NCBI GenBank assembly: GCA_016235555.1
Contig: JACRKC010000020.1
Coordinates: forward strand, 1-64,000
From: Verrucomicrobiota bacterium
GTDB lineage: Bacteria; Verrucomicrobiota; Verrucomicrobiia; Opitutales; Opitutaceae
DNA: 64,000 nt
Direction: 5' to 3'
The notes below the pieces were generated by a model that did not search any database, had not been told where the DNA came from, and saw only the letters and a list, made by a program, of their open reading frames with translations. The position numbers and the translations under genes were made by a program. Numbering within the stretch: the stretch's first letter is position 1; each line of letters begins with the position of its first letter. Below, one piece after another: positions 38,333 to 48,908 of this stretch.

Positions 38333-38902
38333 TCAGGAGAAAACGGCGCGCCGTTCCTCCGGGGATAGCTCGCGCCAGGCGCCGGAGCGTAGATCGCCGA
38401 GTGGGAACGCGCCGATGCGGACTCGGATCAGGCGGAGCGTGGGGTGACCGATCGCGGCCGTCATGCGACGCACCTGGCGGTTTTTTCCCTCGGTCAGTTC
38501 GAGGGCGAGCCAGCTGTCGGGCACGCTCTTGCGCACGCGAATCGGCGGATTGCGCGGAGCGATCACGGGCGCGGGTTCGAGGAGCCGGACGCGGCAGGGG
38601 AGGGTGCGGTGGCCCGCGACAGCGAGTCCGCCGCGCGCAAGGCGCGGAAGCGTGGCGGCGGTCGGGATGCCCTCGACCTGAACCCAGTATTCGCGGCGGT
38701 GGGCGTGGGCCGGATCGAGCAGGCGAGCGTTGAGGCCGGGTTCGTCGCTGAGCAGCAGCAGGCCCTCGGAGTCGGCGTCGAGGCGGCCGAGCGGATAGAC
38801 GCTCTTCGGAAACGCGAACTCCGCGAGCGTGCGCCAGCGCGAACCGGGCTCGGGCGTGAATTGCGAGAGCACGCCGTAGGGTTTGTGGAAGGCGAGGAGC
38901 AC
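38333..38902 (-). CDS. RluE/RsuA-type 23S rRNA pseudouridine synthase
   Basis: 189 residues from GTG 38902 (VLLAFHKPYGVLSQFTPEPG). The catalytic motif is YPLGRLDADSEGLLLLSDEP with the Asp nucleophile; VRKSVPDSWLALELTEGKNR and QVRRMTAAIGHPTLRLIRVR follow. There is no S4 domain and the chain is short, like RluE. RluE modifies U2457 of 23S rRNA; the exact target here is inferred. The gene is convergent with the antiporter; the 48-bp gap holds a repeat-like GTAGCGGCGGGCGATCGC. Confidence 0.86.
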   Translation of the reverse strand: MLLAFHKPYGVLSQFTPEPGSRWRTLAEFAFPKSVYPLGRLDADSEGLLLLSDEPGLNARLLDPAHAHRREYWVQVEGIPTAATLPRLARGGLAVAGHRTLPCRVRLLEPAPVIAPRNPPIRVRKSVPDSWLALELTEGKNRQVRRMTAAIGHPTLRLIRVRIGAFPLGDLRSGAWRELSPEERRAVFS

Positions 38903-38910
38903 GGCGGGAA

Positions 38911-39043
38911 AGCTCCGAACTCCAAACCTCAAGCTCCAGAGAATTCTCAAACCACCAATGCCGGAGTCATCGAGGAGGCGAGTCGGCGATTTTGGGGATT
39001 GAAGCTTCGTTGGCGCCTGGAGTTTGGTGCTGGGTGCTTTTCT
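38911..39043. repeat. Inverted CTCCAAACTCCA-type arms flanking the manC leader
   Basis: Left AGCTCCGAACTCCAAACCTC at 38911 and, inverted, AGCACCCAGCACCAAACTCC at 39043 are related, imperfect arms around ~70 bp. They span the promoter region between rluE-like and manC genes. Confidence 0.45.
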
Positions 39044-39049
39044 GAACGC

Positions 39050-40120
39050 ATGACCGACCATTCCCATTTCTACGCGTGCATCATGGCCGGCGGCAGCGGC
39101 GAGCGTTTCTGGCCGATGAGCCGGGCCCATGCGCCGAAGCAGCTCATCAAACTGTTCGGCGACGCCACGCTGCTCGAGCAAACCGTGCGCCGACTCGATG
39201 GCGTGGTGCCGCGAAAAAACATCTTCGTGCTCACGAACCAGGCCCAGCTCAAGTCGGCGCGGGCGGCGTTGCCGATGCTGGCGGCGAGCCAGATCGTAGC
39301 CGAGCCGGCGAAGCGCGACACGGCGCCGGCGGCGGCGCTCGCCGCCGCCCTCGTGCGTGCGCGCGATCCGCGCGGGGTCATGGCCTTGCTTTCGTCGGAT
39401 GCGATGATTCACGACGGCCAGCGCTGCGGTGAACAAATCGGCGCGGCGCTGGCGCGCGCGGCGCAGACAGACGCGCTGCTCACGATCGCGATTCCGCCGG
39501 CGCATCCGGCCACGGGGTTCGGTTACCTCGAACTGGGCCGGGAAATCGCGCGCGGGGCGGAGGGCAGCGTGGTGCGGAGCGTGAAGCGGTTTGTCGAAAA
39601 GCCGGACGCGGCGACGGCGAAGCGCTACGTGAAGAGCGGAAAATATTTTTGGAACGCCGGCATGTTCGCCTGGAGCGTGAAGGCGTTCCTCGCCGAGGCG
39701 GAGCGCAACGCACCGACGCTGGCCGAGTTCATCCGCGGGTTTCCGGCGAAAAAGAGTGCGGACTATATCGCCAACAAGTTTCCAACGCTTGAGCCGAAGA
39801 TTTCGCTGGATTTCGCGATCATGGAAAAGGCGCGGGCGGTGGAGACGGTTGTGGCGGAGTTCGACTGGGACGATGTCGGGCTGTGGACGGCACTGCCGAA
39901 ACACGTCGCGGCCGACGAAGCCGGTAACACGGCGAAGGGGCAGGTGATCGTGGCGGGCGCCTCGAACAACATCGTGGTGAGCAACGGCCGCACGATCGCG
40001 CTGTGCGGGGTGAAGGATCTCGTGGTGGTCGAGACGGCGGACGCCGTGCTCGTGTGCCACCGCGACGCGGTGCAGGACATCAAGAAGCTGACGGGACGGC
40101 TGCCGCAGGAGTTGCTGTAG
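39050..40120 (+). CDS. manC: Mannose-1-phosphate guanylyltransferase
   Basis: 356 residues from ATG 39050. Nucleotidyltransferase start ACIMAGGSGERFWPMSRAHA with PKQLIKLFG, LLSSDAMI in the metal site, FVEKPDAATAKRYVKSG with WNAGMFAW, and ISLDFAIMEKA near the sugar pocket. It makes GDP-mannose from mannose 1-phosphate and GTP. There is no C-terminal phosphomannose isomerase domain. GDP-mannose could feed the glycosylation locus at 48-64 kb, but the genes are not adjacent. Confidence 0.93.
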   Translation: MTDHSHFYACIMAGGSGERFWPMSRAHAPKQLIKLFGDATLLEQTVRRLDGVVPRKNIFVLTNQAQLKSARAALPMLAASQIVAEPAKRDTAPAAALAAALVRARDPRGVMALLSSDAMIHDGQRCGEQIGAALARAAQTDALLTIAIPPAHPATGFGYLELGREIARGAEGSVVRSVKRFVEKPDAATAKRYVKSGKYFWNAGMFAWSVKAFLAEAERNAPTLAEFIRGFPAKKSADYIANKFPTLEPKISLDFAIMEKARAVETVVAEFDWDDVGLWTALPKHVAADEAGNTAKGQVIVAGASNNIVVSNGRTIALCGVKDLVVVETADAVLVCHRDAVQDIKKLTGRLPQELL

Positions 40121-40140
40121 CCGCTGCCGCGTCGCCAAAG

Positions 40141-40345
40141 TAAAGATCTCCGGAGCAAGCTCCGGGGCACTTGATCAAACCTCGATGTTCCGCTCCCAAC
40201 CTCACCGGTTTTGTGGCACGGGTCTCCTGACCCGTGATCCACTTCGCCACGGATCAGGAGACCCGTGCCACCTCCCAACCATGGCGAAGCAAGTTTACCC
40301 GCCTGTGGCGGCGCCGCAGGCGACCAGGGCTTCGCGGTATCAAGC
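40141..40345. repeat. Composite palindromic element, copy 3 (inverted; GTGGCACGGGTC core)
   Basis: Read on the minus strand: TTGATACCGCGAAGC, an extra hairpin (CGCCTGCGGCGCCGCCACAG...), then TTGCTTCGCCATGGTTGGG, the core, and TTTGATCAAGTGCCCCGGAG CTTGCTCCGGAGA. The core at 40213-40271 is GTGGCACGGGTCTCCTGACC and its inverse, each half folding as CACGGGTC-TCCT-GACCCGTG. Flanks match copies 1 and 2. It fills the gap between convergent manC and typA. Confidence 0.8.
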
Positions 40346-40355
40346 CCACCGCGAA

Positions 40356-40383
40356 TAAAAAAGGGCCGGTCGGAGACCGGCCC
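40356..40383 (-). terminator. Rho-independent terminator of typA
   Basis: On the minus strand GGGCCGGTC-TCC-GACCGGCCC, a perfect 9-bp stem, is followed by TTTTTT. It lies directly downstream of the typA stop. Confidence 0.92.
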
Positions 40384-40391
40384 TGCTTCGT

Positions 40392-42218
<1,827 letters not shown>

Positions 42219-42285
42219 TGCGGCGGGCGTGCGGAACGTGGAAAAAGAGGCCCAACGTGCGGACGCGCCCGCGGGAAATCAAGGC

Positions 42286-43803
42286 CTAAGCCGCGGTCGC
42301 GGCATCCGGCGGCGCAGCCGGCGGCTGGAGCGGCAGATAGCAGTGAAAACAGGTGCCGGCCCCGACCTCGGTCTCGAGATGCACGAAGCCACCATGGCGG
42401 CGCAGGAGGCGGAGCACGGTGGCGAGGCCGAGGCCGGTGCCCTTGCCGGCGGGCTTGGTGGTGAAAAACGGATCGAAGAGGCGGACCTTGATGTGCGGCG
42501 GGATGCCGGTGCCGGAGTCGCGCACGGCAAGCACGACGAATTCGCCGGCGCGGGCCTCGCCGCCGAGTTGCGTGGCATCGGCGGCGGAGAGGATGCGATG
42601 GGCGGAGCTGAGCAGGAGTTTGCCTCCGTCGGGCATCGCATCGCGGGCGTTGACGCACAGGTTCATGAGCACCTGGTGCAGCTGGTTGGGGTCGGCGGTG
42701 AGGTGGGGACAGCGGTCGTCGATCTGGAGCGAGACTTCGTAGTCGCGGCCGAGGGTTTCGCGGACGACCGAGGCCACCTCGGCGAGGATGCCACCGGGGA
42801 GGACTTCGACCAGGGCCTCGTCGGAGCCGCGGGCGAACATCAACAACTGGCGGAGGAGGTTTACGCCGCGCGTCGCACTGGATTGAATGTTATCGAGCAG
42901 GACGGGGGCGCGTTCCGTCGCGCCCATCTGGATGAGCTGGGCGCTGCCGAGGACGGCGGCGAGGATGTTGTTCACGTCATGCACGATGCCGCCGGCGAGC
43001 TGCCCGAGCAGTTCGATGCGCTGGGAGCGCAGCAACTGCGCTTCGAGGAGTTTCTTCTCGGTGACATCGCGGAGGATGAACTGAAGCGCAGGACCGTCGC
43101 CCCACGGCAGCCGGCCGACCGAAACATCCACCACGGTCTCCGGACGAAGGGCCCCGGCGAGTAAAGTTTCGACAGAGGACGCGGCCGCTCCGCCGGCGAG
43201 CACGGCGGCGGCGCGGGTGCGCAGCGCGGCGATGGTTTCCGGGGGGAAGGCGTCAAAGAGGTTGCGGGACACGACCGAGGGGCATTGCACCGGATTGATC
43301 AATTCATCGAAGGCGGCGTTGCGGTAGTGCATGACCCCGTCGGGCGAGGTGATGACGATAGCATTCGGGGAAAGGGCGAGCGCGGTGGCAAAGCGTTCGC
43401 GTTCCTCGGACAGGAGCCGAAAGCGGTTCAGGCGGATGATGGTGCGGACCCGGGTGCGGAGTTCCGTGGCGTCGAGCGGCTTCGAAAGAAAATCGTCGGC
43501 CCCGGCGTCCAGCCCGGTGAGCCGGGAGCGCCGGTCATCGAGCGCGGTCAGCAAAAGGATCGGCACCTGGCTCAGCCCGGGATCGGCGCGGAGGCGGCGA
43601 CAGACCTCGTAGCCGTTCAGCTTCGGCATCATCACGTCGAGCAGGATGAGGTCGGGTTGTTCGACGAGCGCCAGGGCCACGGCTTCTTCGCCGTCCTGGG
43701 CGAGGATGAGCTGGTAGCCTTCGGGCGAGAGGAGATCCGCCAGGAGCTGGCGACCGCGGAAGTCGTCATCGGCGATGCAGATTTTTGGCAGGGTGGTGGA
43801 CAT
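42286..43803 (-). CDS. Response regulator-PAS-histidine kinase hybrid
   Basis: 505 residues with unusual order: a receiver at 1-120 ([18 protein letters not shown]; phospho-Asp in [30 protein letters not shown]), a PAS domain at ~140-260, then HisKA with [20 protein letters not shown] (the H-box His) and an HATPase region ([45 protein letters not shown]). The receiver-first layout suggests its kinase activity is set by phosphate from another kinase, most likely the membrane kinase encoded 8 bp upstream. No DNA-binding output is present. Confidence 0.9.
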   Translation of the reverse strand: MSTTLPKICIADDDFRGRQLLADLLSPEGYQLILAQDGEEAVALALVEQPDLILLDVMMPKLNGYEVCRRLRADPGLSQVPILLLTALDDRRSRLTGLDAGADDFLSKPLDATELRTRVRTIIRLNRFRLLSEERERFATALALSPNAIVITSPDGVMHYRNAAFDELINPVQCPSVVSRNLFDAFPPETIAALRTRAAAVLAGGAAASSVETLLAGALRPETVVDVSVGRLPWGDGPALQFILRDVTEKKLLEAQLLRSQRIELLGQLAGGIVHDVNNILAAVLGSAQLIQMGATERAPVLLDNIQSSATRGVNLLRQLLMFARGSDEALVEVLPGGILAEVASVVRETLGRDYEVSLQIDDRCPHLTADPNQLHQVLMNLCVNARDAMPDGGKLLLSSAHRILSAADATQLGGEARAGEFVVLAVRDSGTGIPPHIKVRLFDPFFTTKPAGKGTGLGLATVLRLLRRHGGFVHLETEVGAGTCFHCYLPLQPPAAPPDAATAA

Positions 43804-43811
43804 GAAGAGAA

Positions 43812-46670
43812 TCAGGCGGGTGGCGGGTGGGCGGCGACGAGGCGGTTGATCGAGGCGGTCAGCGTCGGGAAGTTGACCGGCTTGAAAAGGTATTCGTTGG
43901 CACCGGCGGCGAGGCAGCGTTCCTGGTCGTCAGCCATCGCGAGGGCCGTGAGGCAGATGATGGGGATGCGCGCGGTGCGCGGATCGGCGCGCAGACGCTT
44001 GATGGCTTCGAGACCGTCCATCCGGGGCATCTGCACGTCCATGAGGATGATGTCGGGCGCGCTGGCGAAGGCGCGTTCGATGGCGTCGACTCCGTCGCGG
44101 GCGAAGGTGGCCTGGCACGACTGGGAATTGAAGAACGCGCGCAGCACGGCGATGTTCGTTTCGTGGTCCTCGGCGATGAGCACGCGCGGGCGTCCGGCGA
44201 TGCGGAACTTCGGGCCGGCGACGGCGAGCGCCGCGAAGGGCGCGCGCGAGGTGGTCTCGCGGCGGGCCGGCAACGAGACGGTGAACGTGCTGCCGCGGCC
44301 GGGCTCGCTGACGAGACTCACCGAGCCGCCGTGCAGATCGGCGAACTGTTTCACGAGCGCGAGGCCGAGTCCGGTGCCGGAATACTCCCGGGCCAGGCGG
44401 CTGTCGATCTGCACAAACGGGCGGAACAGTTTGCGCTGGAGCTCGAGCGCGATGCCGATGCCGGTGTCGGAGACGACGAACTGGATGGCGGCGCCGTCGG
44501 CGGAGAGCCCGAGGCGCACGGTGATCCGGCCGCCGGCCGGCGTGAATTTGACGGCGTTGCTGAGCAGGTTGACGAGGATCTGTTTTACGCGGCGGCCGTC
44601 GCCGACGAAGGTGGTGTCCGGGGCGCAGTCGACGGAGGTCTCGAGGTCGAGCGATTTCTTCGCGGCGTCGGGGCGGATGAGGCGGAGGCTGGCCTCCACC
44701 ACCTCGACGGCGCCGACTTCCGCGTGGTCGAGCTCGAGCATGCCGGCCTCCACTTTGGAAAGGTCGAGGATGTCGTTGATCAGCGAAAGGAGGTGGCGGC
44801 CGCTCTCATCGATGCCGTGCAAGGATTCGCGCTGGCGGTCGCTCAACGCGCCGAGGAGGCCTTCTTCGAGCAGGCTGGTGTTGCCGAGAATGACGCTGAG
44901 CGGGGTGCGCAGTTCGTGGCTCATGCTGGCCAGAAACTCGCTTTTGGCCCGGTTGGCCGACTCGGCGAGGGCGCGCGCCTCCTCGAGTTCCGCCGTGCGT
45001 TCCTGGACACGGTGGTCGAGGGTCCGGGCGAGTTCGCGCAACTCGGCGTTGGTCCGTTCGAGCTCGAGGTTGTTGAGGTTCAAGCGCAACGCGGCGGCAT
45101 GCACGTCGTGGCTGAGTTCGGCGATTTCGAGGGGCGCCCGGCTCATGTCGAGCGAAGCCTCGGTGGGCGTCCCGCTGGCCAGCGCCCGGGCGGTGGCGAC
45201 CAGTTGGTTGAGCGGCTGGGTCAGGACGGCGGAGGCGCCGCTGGCGAGGACGAGCGACAGGGCGATGATCAGGGCCGAGCCGGTGAGCACGGTGAGGTAG
45301 AACAGGGCGATGTCGCGTTGGTAGCGCCAGATCGGCTCTTGGAGATAAACCTGCCAGGTGAAGCCCGGCACGCGTGCCGAGGAGGCGATGTGGCGTTCCG
45401 GGTGCAGCTGTCCGTCGACCGGGTGGTCGTGCATGAAGGTGCGGCCCAGGGCGCTGCCGGCCGCGGCAAAGAGCGTGTGGCCGGAGAAGGACGTGAGAGC
45501 GGGCAGGGCGAGCGCGCCGGTGGAGCTGACCACCCGGTTGTGCCCGTCCGTGACGACCAATTCCCGCGGCGTGGTCGAGTGGACGCGGCCGATGACATCC
45601 GTGAGTTGACGGAGGTTGAGCGATCCCTCCACCACGAGCCGCACCCGGCCGGCCGCGTCGACGACGGGGGCGGAAATCGCCACGATGAGATCCCGCCCGA
45701 GACCGCGGCCGCGGAAAACCTCGCTGACAAAAGGTCTTTTTTGCTGCACGGCGTGGCGGAAGTAGTCGCGGTCCGCCACGCTCAGGAGGCGCCCGTCGGC
45801 GCCGGGGCCGGGGACGGAAACGGCGGAGGCCGTGGCGACGATCTCGCCCTGCTCGTTGGCGACCAGCAGCGTGAGGAATCCGGTGTATTCGCGGCGGAGG
45901 GCCTCAAGCTGGGTGGCGAGCGTGGCGGGGCGGTAGTCGCCGGAGAGTTCGGCCTGGCGGGCGAGGGTGATCAACGCGCGGCGGTGTTGATCGAGGTGGG
46001 AGCCCACATCCTCGGCCGTGCCGAGGGTGGCGGTGACCAGTTCGGCCGTGGCCTCCGCGCGCCGATTGTTGTCGAAAACGTGACCGACGTAGAGGCCCAG
46101 AATGGCGATGGGGAGGCCGGCTTGGATGCCGAAACGCTGGAACAACAGCAGTTGGAGCGAATTGCCGCGGGTCCACCGGGGTTCGAGCAGGTTCGGCCAG
46201 CGGTGGCCGACGAACTCGGAGGCGACGGTGGCGATCAGGGTGGCGATGAGGCCGTTCACGGGCATCTTGATCGCGATGGCCCAATAGCCGGGGAACGGGA
46301 TGTCCGGTGTCGACCAAGTGCCGGCCAGGCTGAGCGGAAATCCGAGGAGCAGCCAGAAGGCGAGATCGGAGCGCAGGGGCTTGAAGTTCCGGTGGGTGCT
46401 GAGCCAGCCGACCACGACGGCCTCCAGCGAGAAAGTGAGCAGACCCAGCGGGTGGCCCCACTCAAGGAGTGTCCGCGACCCGGCGATCACGGCGGCGAGC
46501 AGGCCCCACCACGGTCCGTGGCAGAGGGCCACCATCATCGCGGCGGCGCCGCCAAATACGACTCCGGTGCCGCCGAAGACGGACGGGTTGAACGCGTTGA
46601 CGGCAAAGCCGATCACACCCGCTGCGAGTGAGATCGTGAGCGGATGGTAGCGTGGTGTGATGTCGGGCAT
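43812..46670 (-). CDS. Membrane-bound hybrid histidine kinase with periplasmic sensor
   Basis: 952 residues from ATG 46670. An N-terminal MASE1-like block of about six helices is followed by a further helix pair that brackets a periplasmic Cache-like domain (roughly residues 215-480, with ADRDYFRHAVQQKRPFVSEV typical of dCache). Then a HAMP-like and coiled-coil region, HisKA with EFLASMSHELRTPLSVILGN, HATPase (LVNLLSNAVKFTPAGG; DTGIGI; GTGLGLALVKQF), and a C-terminal receiver (ILMDVQMPRMDGLEAI). It probably senses a small molecule outside and passes phosphate to the adjacent regulator-kinase. Ligand unknown. Confidence 0.9.
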   Translation of the reverse strand: MPDITPRYHPLTISLAAGVIGFAVNAFNPSVFGGTGVVFGGAAAMMVALCHGPWWGLLAAVIAGSRTLLEWGHPLGLLTFSLEAVVVGWLSTHRNFKPLRSDLAFWLLLGFPLSLAGTWSTPDIPFPGYWAIAIKMPVNGLIATLIATVASEFVGHRWPNLLEPRWTRGNSLQLLLFQRFGIQAGLPIAILGLYVGHVFDNNRRAEATAELVTATLGTAEDVGSHLDQHRRALITLARQAELSGDYRPATLATQLEALRREYTGFLTLLVANEQGEIVATASAVSVPGPGADGRLLSVADRDYFRHAVQQKRPFVSEVFRGRGLGRDLIVAISAPVVDAAGRVRLVVEGSLNLRQLTDVIGRVHSTTPRELVVTDGHNRVVSSTGALALPALTSFSGHTLFAAAGSALGRTFMHDHPVDGQLHPERHIASSARVPGFTWQVYLQEPIWRYQRDIALFYLTVLTGSALIIALSLVLASGASAVLTQPLNQLVATARALASGTPTEASLDMSRAPLEIAELSHDVHAAALRLNLNNLELERTNAELRELARTLDHRVQERTAELEEARALAESANRAKSEFLASMSHELRTPLSVILGNTSLLEEGLLGALSDRQRESLHGIDESGRHLLSLINDILDLSKVEAGMLELDHAEVGAVEVVEASLRLIRPDAAKKSLDLETSVDCAPDTTFVGDGRRVKQILVNLLSNAVKFTPAGGRITVRLGLSADGAAIQFVVSDTGIGIALELQRKLFRPFVQIDSRLAREYSGTGLGLALVKQFADLHGGSVSLVSEPGRGSTFTVSLPARRETTSRAPFAALAVAGPKFRIAGRPRVLIAEDHETNIAVLRAFFNSQSCQATFARDGVDAIERAFASAPDIILMDVQMPRMDGLEAIKRLRADPRTARIPIICLTALAMADDQERCLAAGANEYLFKPVNFPTLTASINRLVAAHPPPA

Positions 46671-46832
46671 CGGACTCAACCGCCTGATCAATCGGCGGAG
46701 CCGGGGTGAAGTTCAATCCCTCCGGCGGGGTAGTTTAAGCAGCAGGGATGGGGGTTCGTGCCCAGATCGGGCCGGAGCGCGGTTGGCGGCTTCGTAGTAA
46801 TCCCCTGCGGTGCGATCCGGCAAAAACAATTT

Positions 46833-46860
46833 GGCCCCGGAGCCTGACGGCTCCGGGGCC
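46833..46860. terminator. Perfect 12-bp hairpin, possible terminator
   Basis: GGCCCCGGAGCC-TGAC-GGCTCCGGGGCC. On the plus strand it is followed by AAAAAG. On the minus strand it is followed by AAATTGTTTTTG, a poor U-run. It could end minus-strand transcription coming from 46.9-47.9 kb before the kinase gene. Confidence 0.5.
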
Positions 46861-47750
46861 AAAAAGTGGGGGTGGGCGTTCGCCACGCGCTCTTTCCCGG
46901 CGGCACACGCTTGGGCACGCTCGCTTTCGCGGGTGGTGTGCTTCCCGACGCCACTCTCCGCGGCATGCGGATGTCTCGGTCTCATGGCGGGACCGTCCCG
47001 GTTGTTGCCAACCGGAATCTGTCGAGTGAGGCCTCTGCGCCCGGTTCGGTCGCTCCCTGCCGGGGGCGGCGCGCCGGACGTGGTGCGGACACGTCTGCAA
47101 CTTTCGTTTTCTCGCGTCGGCACCGTTGCCACAGGGACGGCGCCGGCTTGTGACCGGCCGTTGGCCCTGCGTTACGGGTCTGACCTCTTACCTCTCAGGT
47201 TGCTTTCGCTTTTGCAGCGGGGTGACGCGGTTTTTCACGCCGCCCCAATTGAGGAGGTTTCACGAACTTTGCCAGGTTCGCTCGCTCCCCGCCGCCGCAC
47301 CGCCCTTGCGCGCCCCGCTCGCTGGAGCGAGCCGGGCCTTCTGGCGGGGTGGGCCCGCCGGGCCGCGCGACTGCGTTCTGGTCTGCGCAGTAGCAACCAA
47401 AACCCTCTGGGTAACTGCGTCGGCGCACGGGTCGAAACATCCCGTGGGCCTGACCCGGCTCGTGCGCGGTTTCTGATTCGCGCCTCGCCGCTCAGTTCAC
47501 TTCTTCGTGTTCTTGGCTGACCGGACACGACTCCGGCCAGAGGAACTGGTGAGATATGCCTCCCGACCGGCTTTCGCCGTCGTGAGGGGAAGGCGGCACC
47601 AGTTGCCGCCAGCCTTTCCCCGGTCGCCCGGGATCATCCCAGCCGTGCTCTCGGCAACCATTTCAGGTCCACCGCGCTGCGACTGTTCTATCAAGGAACG
47701 GGAGGGAGCGTGCGCAGAGCATCCCGGATTTGAAGTCTTTCTTCTGCACA
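46861..47750. other. Long stretch without convincing gene
   Basis: Open frames of up to 236 codons exist on the plus strand and 139 on the minus strand, but they overlap one another and show no signal, domain or codon pattern like the neighbours. Several inverted pairs are visible, including GGGGAAGGCGGCA...TGCCGCC...CCTTTCCCC near 47590-47625. The stretch was examined for tmRNA, RNase P and SRP RNA landmarks; none was found. Identity unknown; a structured RNA or decayed gene is possible. Confidence 0.4.
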
Positions 47751-47781
47751 ACTTGTTCACGGGTCGGGACGGTGAACAAGT
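47751..47781. repeat. Perfect 10-bp hairpin upstream of the HDOD gene
   Basis: ACTTGTTCAC (47751-47760) and GTGAACAAGT (47772-47781) are exact inverses around an 11-nt loop, followed by TTGGGGATAAAGTC. A second stem, CGGCCGG-AGA-CCGGCCG, lies near 47817. These would sit in the leader of the HDOD mRNA if it starts upstream. Confidence 0.6.
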
Positions 47782-47934
47782 TGGGGATAAAGTCGCTCAC
47801 CGGTTGTTCGCGGTCGGCCGGAGACCGGCCGCCGGATCGCGTGGCGAGGATCACAGCGGGCGGCTCACTCGCCGGCGGCCCGAAGCCGTGCGGTTAAGTT
47901 TCGCAGCTTCACGCCGATAAGGGGAGTCGCTGTC

Positions 47935-48792
47935 ATGCTTGCATCACCGATTCCGAGGGAAAGCCTGCTCCATGTCGTCAAGACCCTGCCGGCTGCGCCC
48001 CAAATCCTGTCACGGCTCGGGCAACTGCTCCTCGATCTTGATTCGGAGTTGGAGGACATCGTCGCGATGCTGCGCCGGGATACGGCGCTCACGGCGCTGA
48101 TCATGCGCGTGGCCAACAGCGCGGCCTTCAATCCCGGGGTGCCGTTTGCCTCGATGGAGGAGGCGTTGGCGCGCGTGGGGCTCTCCGAGGTTTACCGCCT
48201 GACCGGGTTTGCGGCCGTGGCGCAACTCGCCGACCGCAACCTCGCGCTTTATGGTTATGCCGGGGCGCAGCTGCGGGAAAACTCGCTGCTGACCGGCCTC
48301 GTCATGGAGGCGCTGGCCCGCAAGGTCCGCGTCGATCCGCGGATGGCCTATACGGCCGGATTGTTGCGATCGACCGGCAAGATCGCGCTGGACCGGTTGA
48401 CGCGGTTTCCGGGGCAGGTCAACGCCTACGGCCGGGTCGACTACGTGTCGCGCGGCAAGGGTCCGCTGGCGGCGTGGGAGACTGATTTTGTCGGACTGAG
48501 CAATTGTGAGGCGGCGGCGATCATCCTCGAGTGCTGGCACTTTCCGGAGCGCACCATCGCGGCGATTCGCGATCATTACGCGCCGCAGGCTGACTCCCCG
48601 CCGCTGGCGACGCTGCTCAACCTGGCTGCGGGCGCCGCCGAGCGCTGCCGCCACGGATTGCCCGGGGAGCATTTCTACTGGGGGGATCTGCCGGAGAAGC
48701 TGGCGTTCGTCGGGTTGGATTCCGACGCGCTCGATCAGGCGACGCGTCACGCGTTGCAGGTTTTCGGTCCGATCCGGGCGGCGTTGGGGTGA
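47935..48792 (+). CDS. HDOD-domain protein
   Basis: 285 residues from ATG 47935, with AAGGGGAG upstream as ribosome-binding site. The HDOD pattern is clear: LPAAPQILSRLGQLL at the start, RDTALTALIMRVANSAAFNP, YTAGLLRSTGKIALDRL in the middle where the degenerate HD site lies, and CWHFPERTIAAIRDHY late. HDOD proteins are signalling helpers without phosphodiesterase activity. It lies near the two hybrid kinases but is separated by 1.2 kb and faces away. Partner unknown. Confidence 0.9.
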   Translation: MLASPIPRESLLHVVKTLPAAPQILSRLGQLLLDLDSELEDIVAMLRRDTALTALIMRVANSAAFNPGVPFASMEEALARVGLSEVYRLTGFAAVAQLADRNLALYGYAGAQLRENSLLTGLVMEALARKVRVDPRMAYTAGLLRSTGKIALDRLTRFPGQVNAYGRVDYVSRGKGPLAAWETDFVGLSNCEAAAIILECWHFPERTIAAIRDHYAPQADSPPLATLLNLAAGAAERCRHGLPGEHFYWGDLPEKLAFVGLDSDALDQATRHALQVFGPIRAALG

Positions 48793-48821
48793 GATAGATT
48801 CGCGGCTTGGGTTGCTCGGGG

Positions 48822-48900
48822 GTGGGCCGGCACGTCCCTGTGCCGGCATTTCCAAGGTCGCGGCGGCCTCGAATGCGGGCGCGAGGACGCGCCCGCCCAC
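48822..48900. repeat. Two-half palindromic repeat with compensating stem changes
   Basis: Left half GTGGGCCGGCACGTCCCTGT, folding GCCGGCAC-GTCCCT-GTGCCGGC. Right half, inverted, GTGGGCGGGCGCGTCCTCGC, folding GCGGGCGC-GTCCTC-GCGCCCGC. The ends and loop are shared and the stems differ by paired swaps. Lies between convergent HDOD and DUF115 genes. Confidence 0.85.
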
Positions 48901-48908
48901 CTTCGATC

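Noticed and set aside
40141-40345. Terminator of manC formed by the composite repeat
   Set aside because: The hairpins lack U-runs on the plus strand; only the 40356-40383 hairpin, for typA, fulfils terminator criteria.
43827-46631. 934-codon open frame opposite the membrane kinase
   Set aside because: Composition (Gly/Asp/Val/Glu/Arg repeats) is that of an antisense shadow and no motif is seen.
46810-47520. 236-codon frame in the gene-poor gap
   Set aside because: No start signal, no domain, several competing frames of similar length; kept only as part of an unexplained region.
47751-47790. Replication origin, from a hairpin followed by a TTATCCCCAA-like word
   Set aside because: Only one weak DnaA-box-like word, no A/T-rich stretch and no origin-linked genes.
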